From NCBI RefSeq assembly GCF_009905375.1, contig NC_133657.1, forward strand, positions 41,473,853 to 41,537,852: a stretch of 64,000 nt of DNA, written 5' to 3'. The notes beneath the pieces were generated by a model. It searched no databases and was not told where the DNA came from. It saw only the letters and a list, made by a program, of their open reading frames with translations. The translations under genes were made by a program, and so were the position numbers. The stretch's first letter is position 1; each line of letters starts with the position of its first letter. This document shows positions 32,270 to 44,624 of this stretch, one piece after another. Source of the stretch: Apium graveolens (lineage: Eukaryota; Streptophyta; Magnoliopsida; Apiales; Apiaceae).

Positions 32270-35200
32270 CTACGAGGGACCTGACTTAGACAGGTTGTTC
32301 TGATCAAAACCGCCAGGGATGAAGACAGGAAGCTGGTTTGAGGTACCATCTCTTTTAAATCTTGAATCCCGAGGAAGATTCCACGGTAACCTGTCCTGGC
32401 CATCTCGTGAGCCTGAACCCCTCTCATTTCTCAAACCATCTTTACTAGATTGGCTAAATAGCGGCCCCCCAAAGAAAATAGATTCTCCCGTGTACATTAA
32501 CTTCTCTGGTTGCTCAACTGGAGAAGGTTCTCGAGGTGGAAAAGCAGCAGACCTTTTATCATTATTTCCTGCTCCTGCACTGGAGTTTGCTAATCCAATC
32601 TGCATGGATGATTTTGGTCGAGTTTCTGAAGCAGATACAGGGACTGACACATATCTCCCAGCTTCTTGGTCCCACACAACAGATGTCTTTTTAACATCTC
32701 TAAAAAGAGAACTTGGTTGAGCTTGAGCAGGGGCTGACTGCAGTACATGATCAGCACCAGCACCCTTTTGTACCATATTATCAAATCCAGTGAAAGGATG
32801 TGTTAACGGATTCTTGTTTGTAGGGTGAGTTGTTTTCTGAACTATGGACTGATTCTGGAATGCCTTGATCTGGGTCAACCCATGCGCGGGTGGGAGAGGA
32901 CTTAAAGTGACAGACTCGTGAACATGGCCTGGACTACTGAAGCTACTCGCACTCTGCGTGCCTGTTTCGTATTCATCTCTGCTCCCTTGGCTTGGAGCAA
33001 AAGAATTTCTCATTGAAGATATTCCCATTTCATTTTTTAAATCTTTGTTTGCTCCAGTATCAGCACTCAAACTGCTCCTAACACTCATGTTTCCACTAGA
33101 GCTCATTTCAACATCAGGCATGCGACGGTTATCCACGGGACGTAGAATAGAAGAGGATGCCCTTGCCTTTGCTGCTACTCTAGCAGCCTCATTTGAATCC
33201 AACTTTGCAAGCTTCCAAGCACTGATTCGAACAGGCCTTTTAGGCATTTTGTTACCCCTGTCTGCAAATCCAACTGCATCTGGATCAACTGTAGATGGTA
33301 GTACTCCAGGTTCTAGCTGTGGTGCAACTTCTTCCTGATAGTAGACAAGTAATAAAAACTATCAGTATGTTACTATGTTGTATTTGAAATAGTAACCACA
33401 TTTCTTTCATAGTTGCAGTTTGATGGCCTTTGAAATTTACTTTTTGCAGTTTCATGGCAGTGTTGTAATTTTTCGCACTTTAATTGCATAAAAATTAATT
33501 TCTAACCACTTCCATGGATTCCTTAAATCAAGTTACATCTGTCTAACATCCGTTGGTTCTCCGAAAGATATTTCAGTTCAGTCCAACAATTTTTAGTTAA
33601 CTTAGGCCCGACTTTGTATTTTATTTGAATCATCAAATAATCAATCAAATAAGAAATACATACATACTTTATTATATTTGGATAAAACCCTTATTCATTT
33701 CAAATTCAGTAAAACTTTTTTGTGCAAACAAATTCACAACCATTGATTACACTAAAAACCCTATTTAGTTCAGTTCCACAAGCAGGGGTGCGGCACCCCA
33801 CTGAAGAACTTCGCACTAAATACGTCGGGGGGGGGGGGGGGGGCGGGGGCGGGGGCGGCTGGATACGCACGGGTGCGCCACCCGGTGTGTCCCCGTATTC
33901 GTTGAAGTGTGCAGGAAGGGCAGAGACTGTAATTTTTTTCGTTGACTTTTAATCAAAACAGAGACTACAGCTTTTACTAACAATCGGTATAAATTGGGAA
34001 CCCTAATTTGAAGTTTGAGAGCAGGAGGAGAGAAGAGATGATTGATGCGACCAAATCGGTCCGGTCGTTCGCCGCTAATCTGAATTGTTTCTGTGTATCG
34101 AATGTATACATATGATATGGGCTTGGGTTAATTGACTTTTTGAAAAGAAAGAAACCATTTGGACTTGGGTTAATTGACTGTTGAAAAGAAAGAAACAACT
34201 TGGGGTCTGTTGGTTTAGTTAATAGGCTACTTACTTTATTCTTTTATTTTCTTTAATTGTAATTGTATTGTAATTGTTAATTAATTTACTTATTAATTGT
34301 TATTTATACACTACAATTTGTTAAGTGCTGCCAATGTTATACAAATCGCTAGGCGGACCTAGGCCATTAGGGTACCGCCTAGAGATTAATCGGGTAGGCG
34401 GAGATTAATCGGACGGATTAATTGGAAGATAAATCGGATGTATTTAAATATTATTATTTATTTTAATTAAAATTATATATAATTTATTAATATTAATTAC
34501 AATATATTATATGTACATAAAATTTAATTACTTTCAAGTATGAATATCATTCAAAGATATCATTTGTATTGTATAAAAAACATTAAATGAATAAAGAAAA
34601 ATTAAATTAAATAAATATAGAGGAAAACAGTCATGCATTTACGTGAATGAAGTAAATCAATTTAAAAAAAATACCCCCAGGCCCAACTACCTAGCAATTC
34701 AAAGTATAGGATAATATTCACAAAGGTATCTCGGTATTCGTGAAGCTTTTGTATGTACTATTTCAGTATATACTCTTCACTCGTCTTCCTCGTCGAAGAA
34801 AAACGGAGCAAAGCAATTACGTTCATATATGTATATTACATTGTATATAATATTTAAATTATATATAAAATATATATTTTTAATATGCTGCACATGTGCT
34901 AGTTTGTTAAATATTTTATGTACGTGGACAGTAGCCAGCTAGCATCAAACCAGCTAGCATCAAACCTGACCATTATTTTTTCATCTTTTAATTATTAAGA
35001 ATGCATTTGGCTATTTAGAATATTGAACTTGTTTATTTGACTACATTGTTAATTAAAATGCAACTCTTAGATCATATCTGTATATACGTTGTATATAAAT
35101 TTTAAATTATATATAAAATATATATTTTTAATATTTTCCGTATCCCTTCACACCCGAATCCCCGTATTTTTAAATTTGCCAATTTCCGTATCTCCGCACC

Positions 35201-38200
35201 ACGGCACCTGCACCCTTGCTTCCTAGGTTCCCCCTGATTTTTTACCATCTTCGATCTTCGTAAATATATTCCCAAATCCTGATTCATGCACTTGTACCCG
35301 AGTCAAATTCACAAACCTCGTCTACACATTTGCAGCCAACCCAATTGTATGCTATTATGCTAATATGGCAGACCTTAATTATTCATCAATCAATACATAT
35401 AGCAGACACAAGCACAACTATAGGCATAGTTACTCCGACTCGCCGGAATAGGCGGCCGTACCCGTGTCGACACGACACGGGACACGACGCGGGATACGCG
35501 TCAGATTCGTTTGTGTGAAATCGGATCCTTCATCGCCGGAAAAATTTTGCAGGTAGCCGGAGAAAGTTGTGTGTTTATCAGTGGTAAAAAGCTCACTGTA
35601 TGCATGTTTGCACGTATTAGTTTCATCAGATCTGATGAAATACAACGGGAAAATTGTGTGGATCGTCGGTGGAAAAAGGAGAAGAAAAAGTCGATGTAGA
35701 TGAAGGAGAAGGGAGGAGACAAAGTCAAAAATGTTTTGGCTTTCACGTGGTGTCACGTGATGTAGGCAGAAATGTATGTATATACAGCACTAATAAAAAA
35801 ATGAACCTGGACAGAATGTTTTCTACCTTCATATTTATATACTATTTTTTTAAAAGCACTAAGCCAACTGGATGCCTATCTTAAAAAATGACACACACGG
35901 ACATGTTACTTCTCCCGATTCAAATTTTAATAAGCCAACACGCTATATATTTTATTAATTCACAAAATTAATTAATATTTTTACTTTATATATATATATA
36001 TTTAATTTAAATTAAAAAATGCCGTGTCCCCGTACCGTGTCCAAAATTTGGACGGTGTCCCCGTGTCCTAATTTTTTCATAAAAACGAATCCGACACTCG
36101 GATATGTGTCGTATCCGGCTCTCCGCACCCGAGTCTGAGTAACTTAGACTATAGGTGGTTTTTGAGATTGCAGAATAATGATGTGGAAATGATTTAAAGG
36201 GGCAGAGCAAAACCAACACAAGCAAAGTGTAGTAGAACCTCGATAAATGAATATTGAATAATCTCGCCAAATGAATAATTTTTCGGTCCCAACATTATAG
36301 AGACAATGTATTTTTGACCTCGATAAATGAATAATCTCGATTAATGAATAGAATGTATTGGTCCCAAGGGTATACATTTATCGAGGTTTAACTGTGTTTA
36401 GAATGGAAAAGCATGTTTTACAATGGAGAAGTGCGCAAGGGAGAGTAAGCATTTCAGGGTGAAATTACATTATAGAGATGAGGTATGGATTCCATGGAGG
36501 ATTCAAAGATAAAGAGAGTAACTGATTTGGACGTGTGTGTATGACAAATATGGATGTGATGAGTTAGGATGGACGGAGTCGAAGCTGCCTTGAAAATCGA
36601 AGCTTAGACCTACAACAGATATGGATGTGTTAAAATTTAATTGAAGGTCATGGATTGAAATTGAAATACCACCCAAGAAAATTAACATCTGTCAGTTGAC
36701 TTGACGTGACGGAAATCATTTAAATGACCAGAAATTTATTTTTAAGTCATTAAAGTGTAAAAATTAAAATAAATCCATCAAACTGCAAAAAACAATTTTA
36801 AAAGGCCGACAAACTGCAATTTACTCTTTGTAGAAGTCACCAATAAAATAACAGTAGTAGACGTGATGGAGACTTGTAAATAGAAAAGTAGTGCAGCAAT
36901 TTTCACACATTCTGATGAGGAACCAGAATAAAAAATTAATATACATGTTATTAATTAGTTTATGTTTACTTAGTGTAAAGTAAATAGTGTATTTATCTAT
37001 ACATTTTACTGGGATTAGGAGTTTATTAAACAAGTAGTTTATTTATAATAAAGCCCATTTTTTATAGGCCTCAGGTTATCTTGTTAGGGTTATAATTCCC
37101 TATAAAGCATTGTAATCTCCACATTACTTAGCTTTAATTATAAACTTTTCTTGGGAATAATATTGATTTTATTCCTGGATGTCGTATAATTTGTGTAGCT
37201 TGTTATCTTATTATCCTTTTTGTTTAATAACTTGTTGTTTCTACATTCTTGTCCTGCATCACATTCTAGAACTAATTAAGCTAAAAAAAGGAAAAGCAAA
37301 AGCAATCATTCTTCAAACCCCTACTCTGTGAGATAAATTAGGCACATAGATGCGAATACAAGAGTCTCACACAAGAACACAAAACATGACCTCCAATACA
37401 GACGGTAGAAATATTTATAATTGCCACTAACATTAAAACTAACCTGATAATCGACAAAGACTCTAGGAGGAGTGCACCATGCTCCTTTGTATTGTAAACC
37501 AATAGAACTCCCACCACTGTAACCAGTTGTAGCAGACCCAGATGGGGAATATAACACAGTAGGCAGTTCCTCGTCTACAGATCCTCCAGGGGCCTCACTC
37601 ATGGCCCTCATAGCAACAACATACTCGTAGGTTGTGATACCCTGAGAGAAGGCGATGGAAGCAGAACCAAAACAGAAGATTTAGCTTCTATTTCAATATA
37701 ATCAATGGCTCAGATATTTTACAACAAAGAATTCTAAACCAGTTCAAGGAACTTACTATTGCTTTTCAGAATTGCAAAATAAAAACTAAAGCCCGTCAGT
37801 TATTCTTAGATCTAAGCTTAAACATGCATTGTCTTGCACTAAAAAAATCTTTTCATGACATTTTGTTGCAGAGAATTAAAATCTCAAACCACAAGCCACA
37901 GTACTTAGAAACAAACTATATAGAAAATATCCGCTGGTCACAAAATCTCAGACACTTTGCATCTTGTAAATATATCTAAACATGTCTATTTCACGATTAC
38001 ATGTGAAATCCATTGTTGTCACGGCGGTCGACTAGTGACTCGTCGGTTTGAGAAAGTCGACTGGAGAGCTCGACTTGCAAATTGTCGACTAGTCGGTCGA
38101 CTAGTGCAAAATCCAATCATAATTTTGAACGGAAAATATATAAAAATCTAAAAACCTACTAAGCATCGGTAACAATCAACATGCTAATTTCTAACCTATA

Positions 38201-41200
38201 TATCTTTAGGTGGGTGTGCTTATGTATGTATAATTGAATTAACTGAATATACATGTAATATAATCGGTTAATATATTTGTATAGTCAGCTAAATCTATGT
38301 GAGTTTATAAAAGGGAAAATGGATATGTTTGTGTTTAACATTTCTATTTTGTGATTGACATCCACATGAGTACGAAAATTTTAAGACTTTTGTTGTGAAA
38401 AGACACATATATAAGAGCAACTCCAATAGGGGTGCCAAGAGGCAAGAGAGGTGTCAAATCCTATTTGGCATGGCACTCTTGGGTACCTTCCTATTGGAGT
38501 CACAAGGGTGCCAAGAAAAGTTGCCAACTTTTGGCACCCTCTTGGTACCTCCTCTAAATCGAAAAAACCCGATACTTGCCCTAAAGTATATATTGTCCAT
38601 ACCCATTATATTACATCTAGCTTTTATGTTATTTATTTGGGGACCATCTAGGCACCTCACATGGGGTGCCAAATATTGGAGTTGAAGGGTGCTAAATGTG
38701 ATATAAATGAAGAAACAAATTAAAAATAATTATTTATGATGAGGTGGACATGTTTGGCACCCCCAAAGAGTGCCTGTATTGGAGATGCTCTAAGATATAT
38801 ATTATTACATATTATTTAATCAATTATTATTATTTTATCGACTAGTCAGCGACTAGTCCACGACTAGTCGACAAGCTGGACAACCATCGACTCGACTCGA
38901 CTTATCGACGTGACAACCTTGGTGGATTCATGCATCTTTTTGTATGTGTCCTAAAAAATTCAAGTTCGACAAAGATACCGCAGTAATGAGGCAATGCCAA
39001 ATTAATAATTATAGTTATGAAACTTAAAGTATTTAACCCAAAACATTGTGATTATGCAAAAAGAAAAGGCCTCTTTTATACAAAATTGACCTAGAAGAGG
39101 ACTTTAAACTCTTATGGATTGTTTATTTATCTGAAGATTTAAACATATTATGACCACACCAAATTCAAACTAGTTTTGCATAATTACTGTGTTACTGGTC
39201 TCTGGACCAAGAAACATAACAAGAATTCTTATTTACTACACAGTACTGACGTTAAATAGAGTACATTAAACTTTAAAGGAACAGCAACATAAGTAATGGT
39301 AACCACCTTCCTAATTAGTATCATGTGAAAAAAGAAAAGTTCACCCAAAGGTACACATGCTAGCAAAGAAACTGCTGTACATACAGCCTGCAAAAAAAGA
39401 GCTTAATCAACCACATGAAATATTATTTCTGTTGATATAGACAATCTGACATGAACTTACCACAACGGCTGCAAATGGAGCACGGGAGAAACCATTTCCT
39501 AACCTATCAACTATCTCAGCCTCCATGCTATGCTTACTGACAAAGCAACGCACTAAAACAGCAATGCCAACTCCAGCCTCAATAACTAGCTGGGAGAGAG
39601 AGAGAGAGGGAGAGAGAGGGAGGGAGGGAGGGAGGGGAGGGAGAGTGAATGATTAGATATCCAAGCAATTGCTAATAAACTATTGATCTGCCTTCAAACA
39701 TACCCAAAGGACACTTGTGGCCATAAGAGATATAAAGGTCAGATAATTTTTCCGGCCTACACAGTTGTTAAGCCACTGCAAATCAGATGTAATCAAGTTA
39801 GTTGCTTTTATGAAATATAATTATCTCCAAGTTAGTAGAAACACTAAACATATACTGTAATATCAAAAAGAAATATACCCGACAATGGTGATCAAATCCA
39901 TCCACACATTTGTCACAACTTCTGCAATGTTTGCTAAACTTGCGAACCTGCATCACAAGATTTGCAATCAGCAAGATGCCCAAAAGTCCGATGGACTCTG
40001 TAGTAACAAGTAAAATGTATTTTATCATATATACCAATCAAGGCCGAGTAATAGTTTATGCCAATATGCACCTTTATTCTGCTTTACTGTCCAAGAGCCA
40101 GTGCCACAACCTCTTTTATCTTATTTCGAATTCAGTAAATTGTTACTTGTTGAAATCATGCCAGATCCATAATTTGATGTTAAATTGGATGGTCTTAAAG
40201 ATTTAATGGCTACAAGGCTGATACACTATAAAAAGGGAAACAAGGATTTCAGGTAAGACATGTAGAGGCAGGTAACTAAAGGGGAGCGGAGCTTCAAGGC
40301 ACTTCATTATACGATCCACTTCATGTTGCAGCATTGAAAATTTAATAATCTTATTCATATGATATGACACTTTATTTTATTAGAAAAGATGAGGTTTCAC
40401 ATCTTGGCTGACTTATACCACATCATTGAAGTTCAGTACTCCAAATATAAATAGCCCAAAGTTTGATAACTGATTTTTTGGTGCTTCATACAATTTCTTG
40501 TTGAAGCTTTATGTTAAATGTAAATATAACACAGTGTATAGTTTAGCATCTGTTCTAGGGCTGAGATGAATGCACAGCCAAATGGAAAACATATAGTGGC
40601 AATTGTGATTACATCCATCTTCTCCTTCATTCTATTAAAGTAAGATTCACACCAAACATAGTGTCCACAAATTGACGGCTTAATGAGTTTTAAATAATAT
40701 TAGAACAAAATAAGAAGAAGTCGTGTTCCTTAATTAGTAAGTGTAGTATCTGAGCTGACATGTTCAGTGTGAAAGGAGCATCATTTACTTAAGAAACTCA
40801 TGCGGGTTTCAATAATACCTCGGAATTGCACAATGTGCAGAACAAAGCTTCTTCAGCTGTGCCATCCTGCTCAGCTGCACCATTCTCTTTGCGACAATCC
40901 TCATAAACAAACAAGGCACAGAAGATCCATCCAAAACTGCATAATGACTTCCTATTTAACATTTCCACCTGTGTACCAGTTCTTCCACTTCCTCCTATTG
41001 AACCTTTTCTGGAAGAGTTTGGTACAGGTAATGAACTAATTGAAGCTGATGACACAGAAGAATGTCCCCCAGCACTATGTGCATCATAATCTTTTGCCTG
41101 ATCCTTAGCTAATAAACCATGCTTCTGATCATACTGATTTACTATCCTTGAATCAAACTTAAACATAATTCCGGGATCTGCAGGATTAATCGCTGTACTC

Positions 41201-43013
41201 CGAACATACAGAACGAAAACAAGAAGTGCCTGGAATGGAATAGTATAATTATAAGAAATTAAGGTAGATTTCTCTGCAAAAAATACCATAAACAGAGAGG
41301 AAGTAATAGTTCTGCAAAAAATAAGGTGAGTAAAGAGTATGACGCAGTTTGTGGCTTTGCGGAGACTTTATGAGGGACTCAGTAGCAGGCATATTAAATG
41401 ATTTATTCTCACAAAAATTTGGTAACGCCTCGGCTAACTATGTAAAGAAGCACTTTGTGGTGAACTGGTAATCACTCGAGTAATCTAGATCGGGTTAGAT
41501 TAGATAATATAATTCCAACAGAGTAGAGCACAGTGGACAAAAAATTACAAACCTTTATACCGGACCGCCTTGTTATAATAATAGTACAGGCCGGCCAAAG
41601 TTAAATTGCAGAGAAATAGCCGAGAAAGATGATATGTTATGCGGAACAAGAAGCTAAAGTATCGCTTTTTTACAGAAGCAAATGAAGAAAGATTCCACGT
41701 GCTACATAAACTTAAAAAACGGAAAAAACTTGAAACCCAAAAAAACATGGGATCCTTTGCATTGTGTCCAAGTCAATCTTACGTACACTTTCCACCTATT
41801 TTGCAACTAAATTTTCATTGGGTGAGCCAACTTGAATCTGGTATAACATCACTCTGTATATCACTGTCCGCAGCACGTGCAAGTACAAGTGTCTGTCATA
41901 CATGGACCAAATATATGTTCAACACAGTTACTGCACAGTGCGCCATTTTTTAATAGTTCTGTGACAATAAAATTCAATAAAGCTCAAGACCGTACAAGAT
42001 TATATTTTCGGAAGTATATCAAAGTTTTGAGCCCTTATCAGTAGATACATGCAATCCATTTACATTAACAAGTACAAAAGCAGTTGCTTAATCAAGTGAA
42101 TACACATACCACTGCAGAATAAGTGCCAATCAGGCTATATTCCCAGACCCGGCCTCCAAGAAAAGGAGCAAAGAATGCATAGAATGCAACAACCAACAGG
42201 CAATATACTGTAATGGCGACAACCTATAAAATATAAGGTTTAATATTTAGAAACATGAACATGTCAAACTAACAATAGACCAGTTTCAAAACCAGCCTAT
42301 AAATAACACAAAAGAGAACTTGAAATCAAGAGCCATAATGAAAGACACCACAACTGTAGTAGGAGTTAAAGTAACAAAACTATTTGAATGTTTAATTTTG
42401 TCGTTATAGGCAGCCTTATGAAAACATCTATCTAAATTTGTATAAATAAAATCATAGAAAAATTCTGCCCAAAAGAACTTTGGAATCTCACTGTTGGATC
42501 GTTTCGAGCCATTTCACACCAAGATCCGCATAGATAGAAAATAGTGCAAAGAGTAATATGTATATACTGCTAATATCAGAAATTCAGTAAAAAAAATTAA
42601 CCAAAAACTATGGAAAGCACGGACTTTGCCAGAACATATCTGGGTCCATTTCCACCAAAATAGTATTCCTAATTTTTTAAGCTAATATTACGAGCACAAA
42701 TCAATAGAAATAATTCATATGGATACAAATTTAAAACCTTTGGGTCCTCGCATTCCGCATCTAAAAAAATGGCCATCAGCTAAGCTTTGTTTAATTACAA
42801 ACTGGTGAATAATATGTAAATTTACAAGTAATGACTAAAAATATACTACTACATTTGAAGAAGAAAACGAAAATTGGACATCCTAATAGTAGAAGAAAAG
42901 AAAAAAGAAAGTGATATAAAGATAAAAAAAATGAGAAAAAAAAAAGTAAATCAAGAAGATAAAAGAACCTGAAATGTATGAGCTGGTAGTTGCCATCCAT
43001 GTTTTCTCACCAT
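32270..43013 (-). CDS. DHHC protein S-acyltransferase (PAT19/PAT20-like), nine exons, 727 residues
   Basis: Transfers palmitate to cysteines of membrane-associated proteins. Coding exons on the minus strand are 43013-42969, 42223-42110, 41229-40819, 39947-39879, 39775-39704, 39589-39461, 39387-39307, 37641-37444 and 33334-32270. Every junction has GT and AG and every intron is phase 0. The start is [15 protein letters not shown]. Four membrane segments lie near residues 17-35, 50-62, 225-250 and 281-303. The NPADPG motif is at 68-73. The cysteine-rich core [18 protein letters not shown] has the catalytic DHHC at 209-212 and is followed by [11 protein letters not shown]; the TTxE motif is at 310-313. 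The last exon encodes a 354-residue hydrophilic Ser-rich tail typical of this plant subgroup ([16 protein letters not shown]). No lesion is seen; it is the only clear host gene here. Confidence 0.93.
33408..33560 (+). repeat. MITE-like repeat, copy 1 (inverted relative to 36680-36830)
   Basis: Begins TTGCAGTTTGATGGCCTTT and shares its word order with the reverse complement of 36680-36830 (TTGCAGTTTGTCGGCCTTT). About two thirds of positions match by eye. It is probably the same repeat family inserted twice in opposite orientations. Confidence 0.5.
33779..35222. mobile_element. Possible hAT-type element relic
   Basis: The ends AAGCAGGGGTGCGGCACC (left) and GGTGCCGTGGTGCAG-like sequence (right, read in reverse as AAGCAAGGGTGCAGG) form imperfect terminal inverted repeats. 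Subterminal GTCCCCGTATTCG and CGAATCCCCGTATT also pair. I could not find a convincing 8-bp target duplication. Near 34340-34440 it contains another repeat piece (CGCTAGGCGGACCTAGG). No transposase is present. Confidence 0.4.
33827..33857. repeat. Poly-G run and GGGGGC repeats
   Basis: 17 consecutive G followed by CGGGGG units. It can form a G-quadruplex and is a likely sequencing-length error spot. Confidence 0.8.
35425..36147. mobile_element. hAT-type MITE in intron 8, 723 bp
   Basis: Terminal inverted repeats CATAGTTACTCCGACTCG (left) and, in reverse, CTAAGTTACTCAGACTCG (right). A perfect 8-bp target duplication ACTATAGG lies at 35417-35424 and 36148-36155. Subterminal GC-rich repeats of the type CCGTGTC and CGACACG occur at both ends. 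No transposase ORF is present. The 8-bp duplication is the hallmark of the hAT superfamily. Confidence 0.88.
36230..36394. mobile_element. Emigrant/pogo-like MITE, about 165 bp
   Basis: Left end TAGTAGAACCTCGATAAATG and right end, in reverse, CAGTTAAACCTCGATAAATG. Internal repeats of CCTCGATAAATGAAT and GGTCCCAA follow the pattern. The ends resemble the Emigrant-type pogo MITE terminus known from Arabidopsis. A 2-bp TG flank is on both sides instead of the expected TA. Confidence 0.6.
36680..36830 (-). repeat. MITE-like repeat, copy 2
   Basis: Reverse complement begins GCAGTTTGTCGGCCTTTTAA and continues through a CGTCACGTCAAGTCAACTG stretch. It is related to 33408-33560 in inverted orientation within the same intron. 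Confidence 0.5.
38011..38921. mobile_element. hAT-type element in intron 7, carrying a nested MITE
   Basis: Left end CATTGTTGTCACGGCGGTCG and right end, in reverse, CAAGGTTGTCACGTCGATAA. Many GTCGACTAGTCG-type subterminal repeats lie at both ends. Flanks GTGAAATC (38003-38010) and GTGGATTC (38922-38929) match 6 of 8, consistent with a decayed hAT target duplication. No transposase is present. A second element occupies 38415-38790. Confidence 0.75.
38415..38790. mobile_element. PIF/Harbinger-like MITE nested in the intron 7 hAT element, 376 bp
   Basis: Ends GAGCAACTCCAATAGGGGTG and, in reverse, GAGCATCTCCAATACAGGCA. A TAA duplication lies at 38412-38414 and 38791-38793, the trinucleotide target typical of Tourist/Harbinger elements. 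The interior repeats TTGGCACCC-type words. No coding capacity. Confidence 0.75.
39592..39645 (-). repeat. GA/GGGA microsatellite forming a splice-site pyrimidine tract
   Basis: On the gene's strand this is about 54 bases of CT/CCCT repeats ending one to two bases before the exon 6 acceptor (CCCAG at 39590). It therefore serves as the polypyrimidine tract of intron 5. Length is probably variable. Confidence 0.85.
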
Positions 43014-44624
43014 AGCTCTAACCCTAAACAAACCCCCCTCTAGTCTACACTAACTTGACAAGTTAAATAGATTTATCAAAAAAACAAACAAACCCTAATT
43101 GAGTAAAATACTAAGGGGGGGGGGAAAAGATTCGTTTTTTCGCACAACCCGGAAGTAGAATAGTAGCTCAACACTCTGGATGATGGGGATTAATATATTT
43201 TTGTTTAAAGGAATAATAATAATAATATTTATTTATAATTCAAGAAGTAGAAAAAGACAAAAATAGTGGGAAAATTAAAAAAGAAAGAAAGACTTGTGTA
43301 AAAGGGAGAGGAAGGAAGAATGGTGAGGGGGAAGAAAAGAGGACTAAGGAGACGGCCAAGAGAGAATGAGGGTTGACAATGGAGGAACCAACAATTGCTA
43401 GTTGTGGTGGTAGGTTTCATGTGTGTTCTTTTTATTTGTTTTTTGTTTCAACATCTGTACATTACAGCTAACCACTATGTCTTCATTTTCCTTTTCGCAT
43501 TTACAAGGTTTTCAATATTTTATCTCAAATAATTAAGTGTAAATTAAATTAGATAATATAACAAGTTTATTAAATCACAGAGTTATCTCCCCTAATTTTG
43601 TATTACTAACATTTTTCGAAAATCAAGTCAATATTAATTAAATCGGATATTTAATTCTAATACATTTTTCGACAAATTTCATTTCACATATATTTAGGAT
43701 GATTTTTTTACCATAATCCTCTAGAAACATTTAAAGTGAATCCCCAAATTTTCATAATTTTCATTAATTTTTCAGTTTAATGGAAAATCGTATTATTATT
43801 CGTCGGTATCACGTTTATTGACTTTATTTTGAGCTCTATTATTATATAAACGGTTTTTGATACTTTAATTTAAATTCTACATCTGGTGTATCACATGCTA
43901 AGCCTACATACCTATTGCCAATATTATAAGTAACCTTTTAATTTTAAAATAAAGTTAAAATGCCCATTATTGGTTATAAAAGAAGCCCCGCCGCCACTAA
44001 TTTCTTCGAGCCATTTGAGTCAAAGAATTTCTGGACAAAAACATTCTCAAAAACTCTAGCTAAAAGCTCCCAGCTAAAAGCTCCCAAGAGTTTTAGTATC
44101 CAATCCTACTTTATGCCTTAGTTTCATACACTTCCAAGCTTGTTTTACTATATTTTTTTGCACAAACCTACACACTTGGCTTCACTTATTTTGTCTATCC
44201 CAAGACCCATTTTTCGGTAGCCTTAAAGTTCTTAAGTCTCCAAATGTTTATTTTACAAGCAGTTACTCCGCCCAATTTTCCGACCAACTTTTGATCACTT
44301 TCCGACAAATTTTGGTGTGTTTTGAGGTTCACAAATCAAATCATATATGTTGTAATTCTCTCTTCATTTTGGAAGAAGAATATGAGCTTTTGTAAGTCCA
44401 AGAGTCATAAATTGATTAGTTTTTGTGTTGCGCTTAGCTCACTTAATTTTGCACGGTCATTCGGGTTTTTACGATTATATTTACACGGGCATAAATCGTT
44501 GTTCTAAAAGAGTATATATAATTAGTAACCCACCTAAGAGAGTTTGTAATTTATTTACTCTGTTGTGCAAGACACGCATGTATAATAACAAGACTAAGTC
44601 ACATTGATAACTCTAAGATTAAGT
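43014..44624. other. 5' flank of the DHHC gene and AT-rich intergenic DNA
   Basis: The minus-strand 5' UTR and promoter of the S-acyltransferase gene should lie in roughly 43014-43450. That stretch contains a run of ten or so G at about 43115 and purine-rich repeats. Further right, TATAAAAG at about 43977 (+) looks like a TATA box, but no coding frame follows. No other gene is visible. Confidence 0.45.

Larger units (their letters stand above)
33335..37443 (-). other. Intron 8 of the DHHC gene (4.1 kb), filled with transposon relics
   Basis: Bounded by donor GTTAGT after the TTxE exon and an acceptor TATCAG before the last exon. It contains an inverted repeat pair, a probable hAT relic, a clean hAT MITE with target duplication and a pogo/Emigrant-like MITE, listed separately. 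About 37020-37300 is AT-rich and may be an LTR remnant. No second gene is visible. Confidence 0.8.

Noticed and set aside
33722..33952. Glycine-run ORF over the poly-G tract
   Set aside because: The protein is only the translation of the homopolymer within an intron relic.
42791..43000. 69-codon ORF beginning [10 protein letters not shown] as the start of the DHHC gene
   Set aside because: The correct frame starts at 43013 ([12 protein letters not shown]) and splices at 42969; the ORF reads into intron 1 in another frame.
44322..44607. Two 60-codon plus-strand ORFs after a TATA-like motif near 43977
   Set aside because: Composition looks random, the frames are short and nothing downstream continues them.
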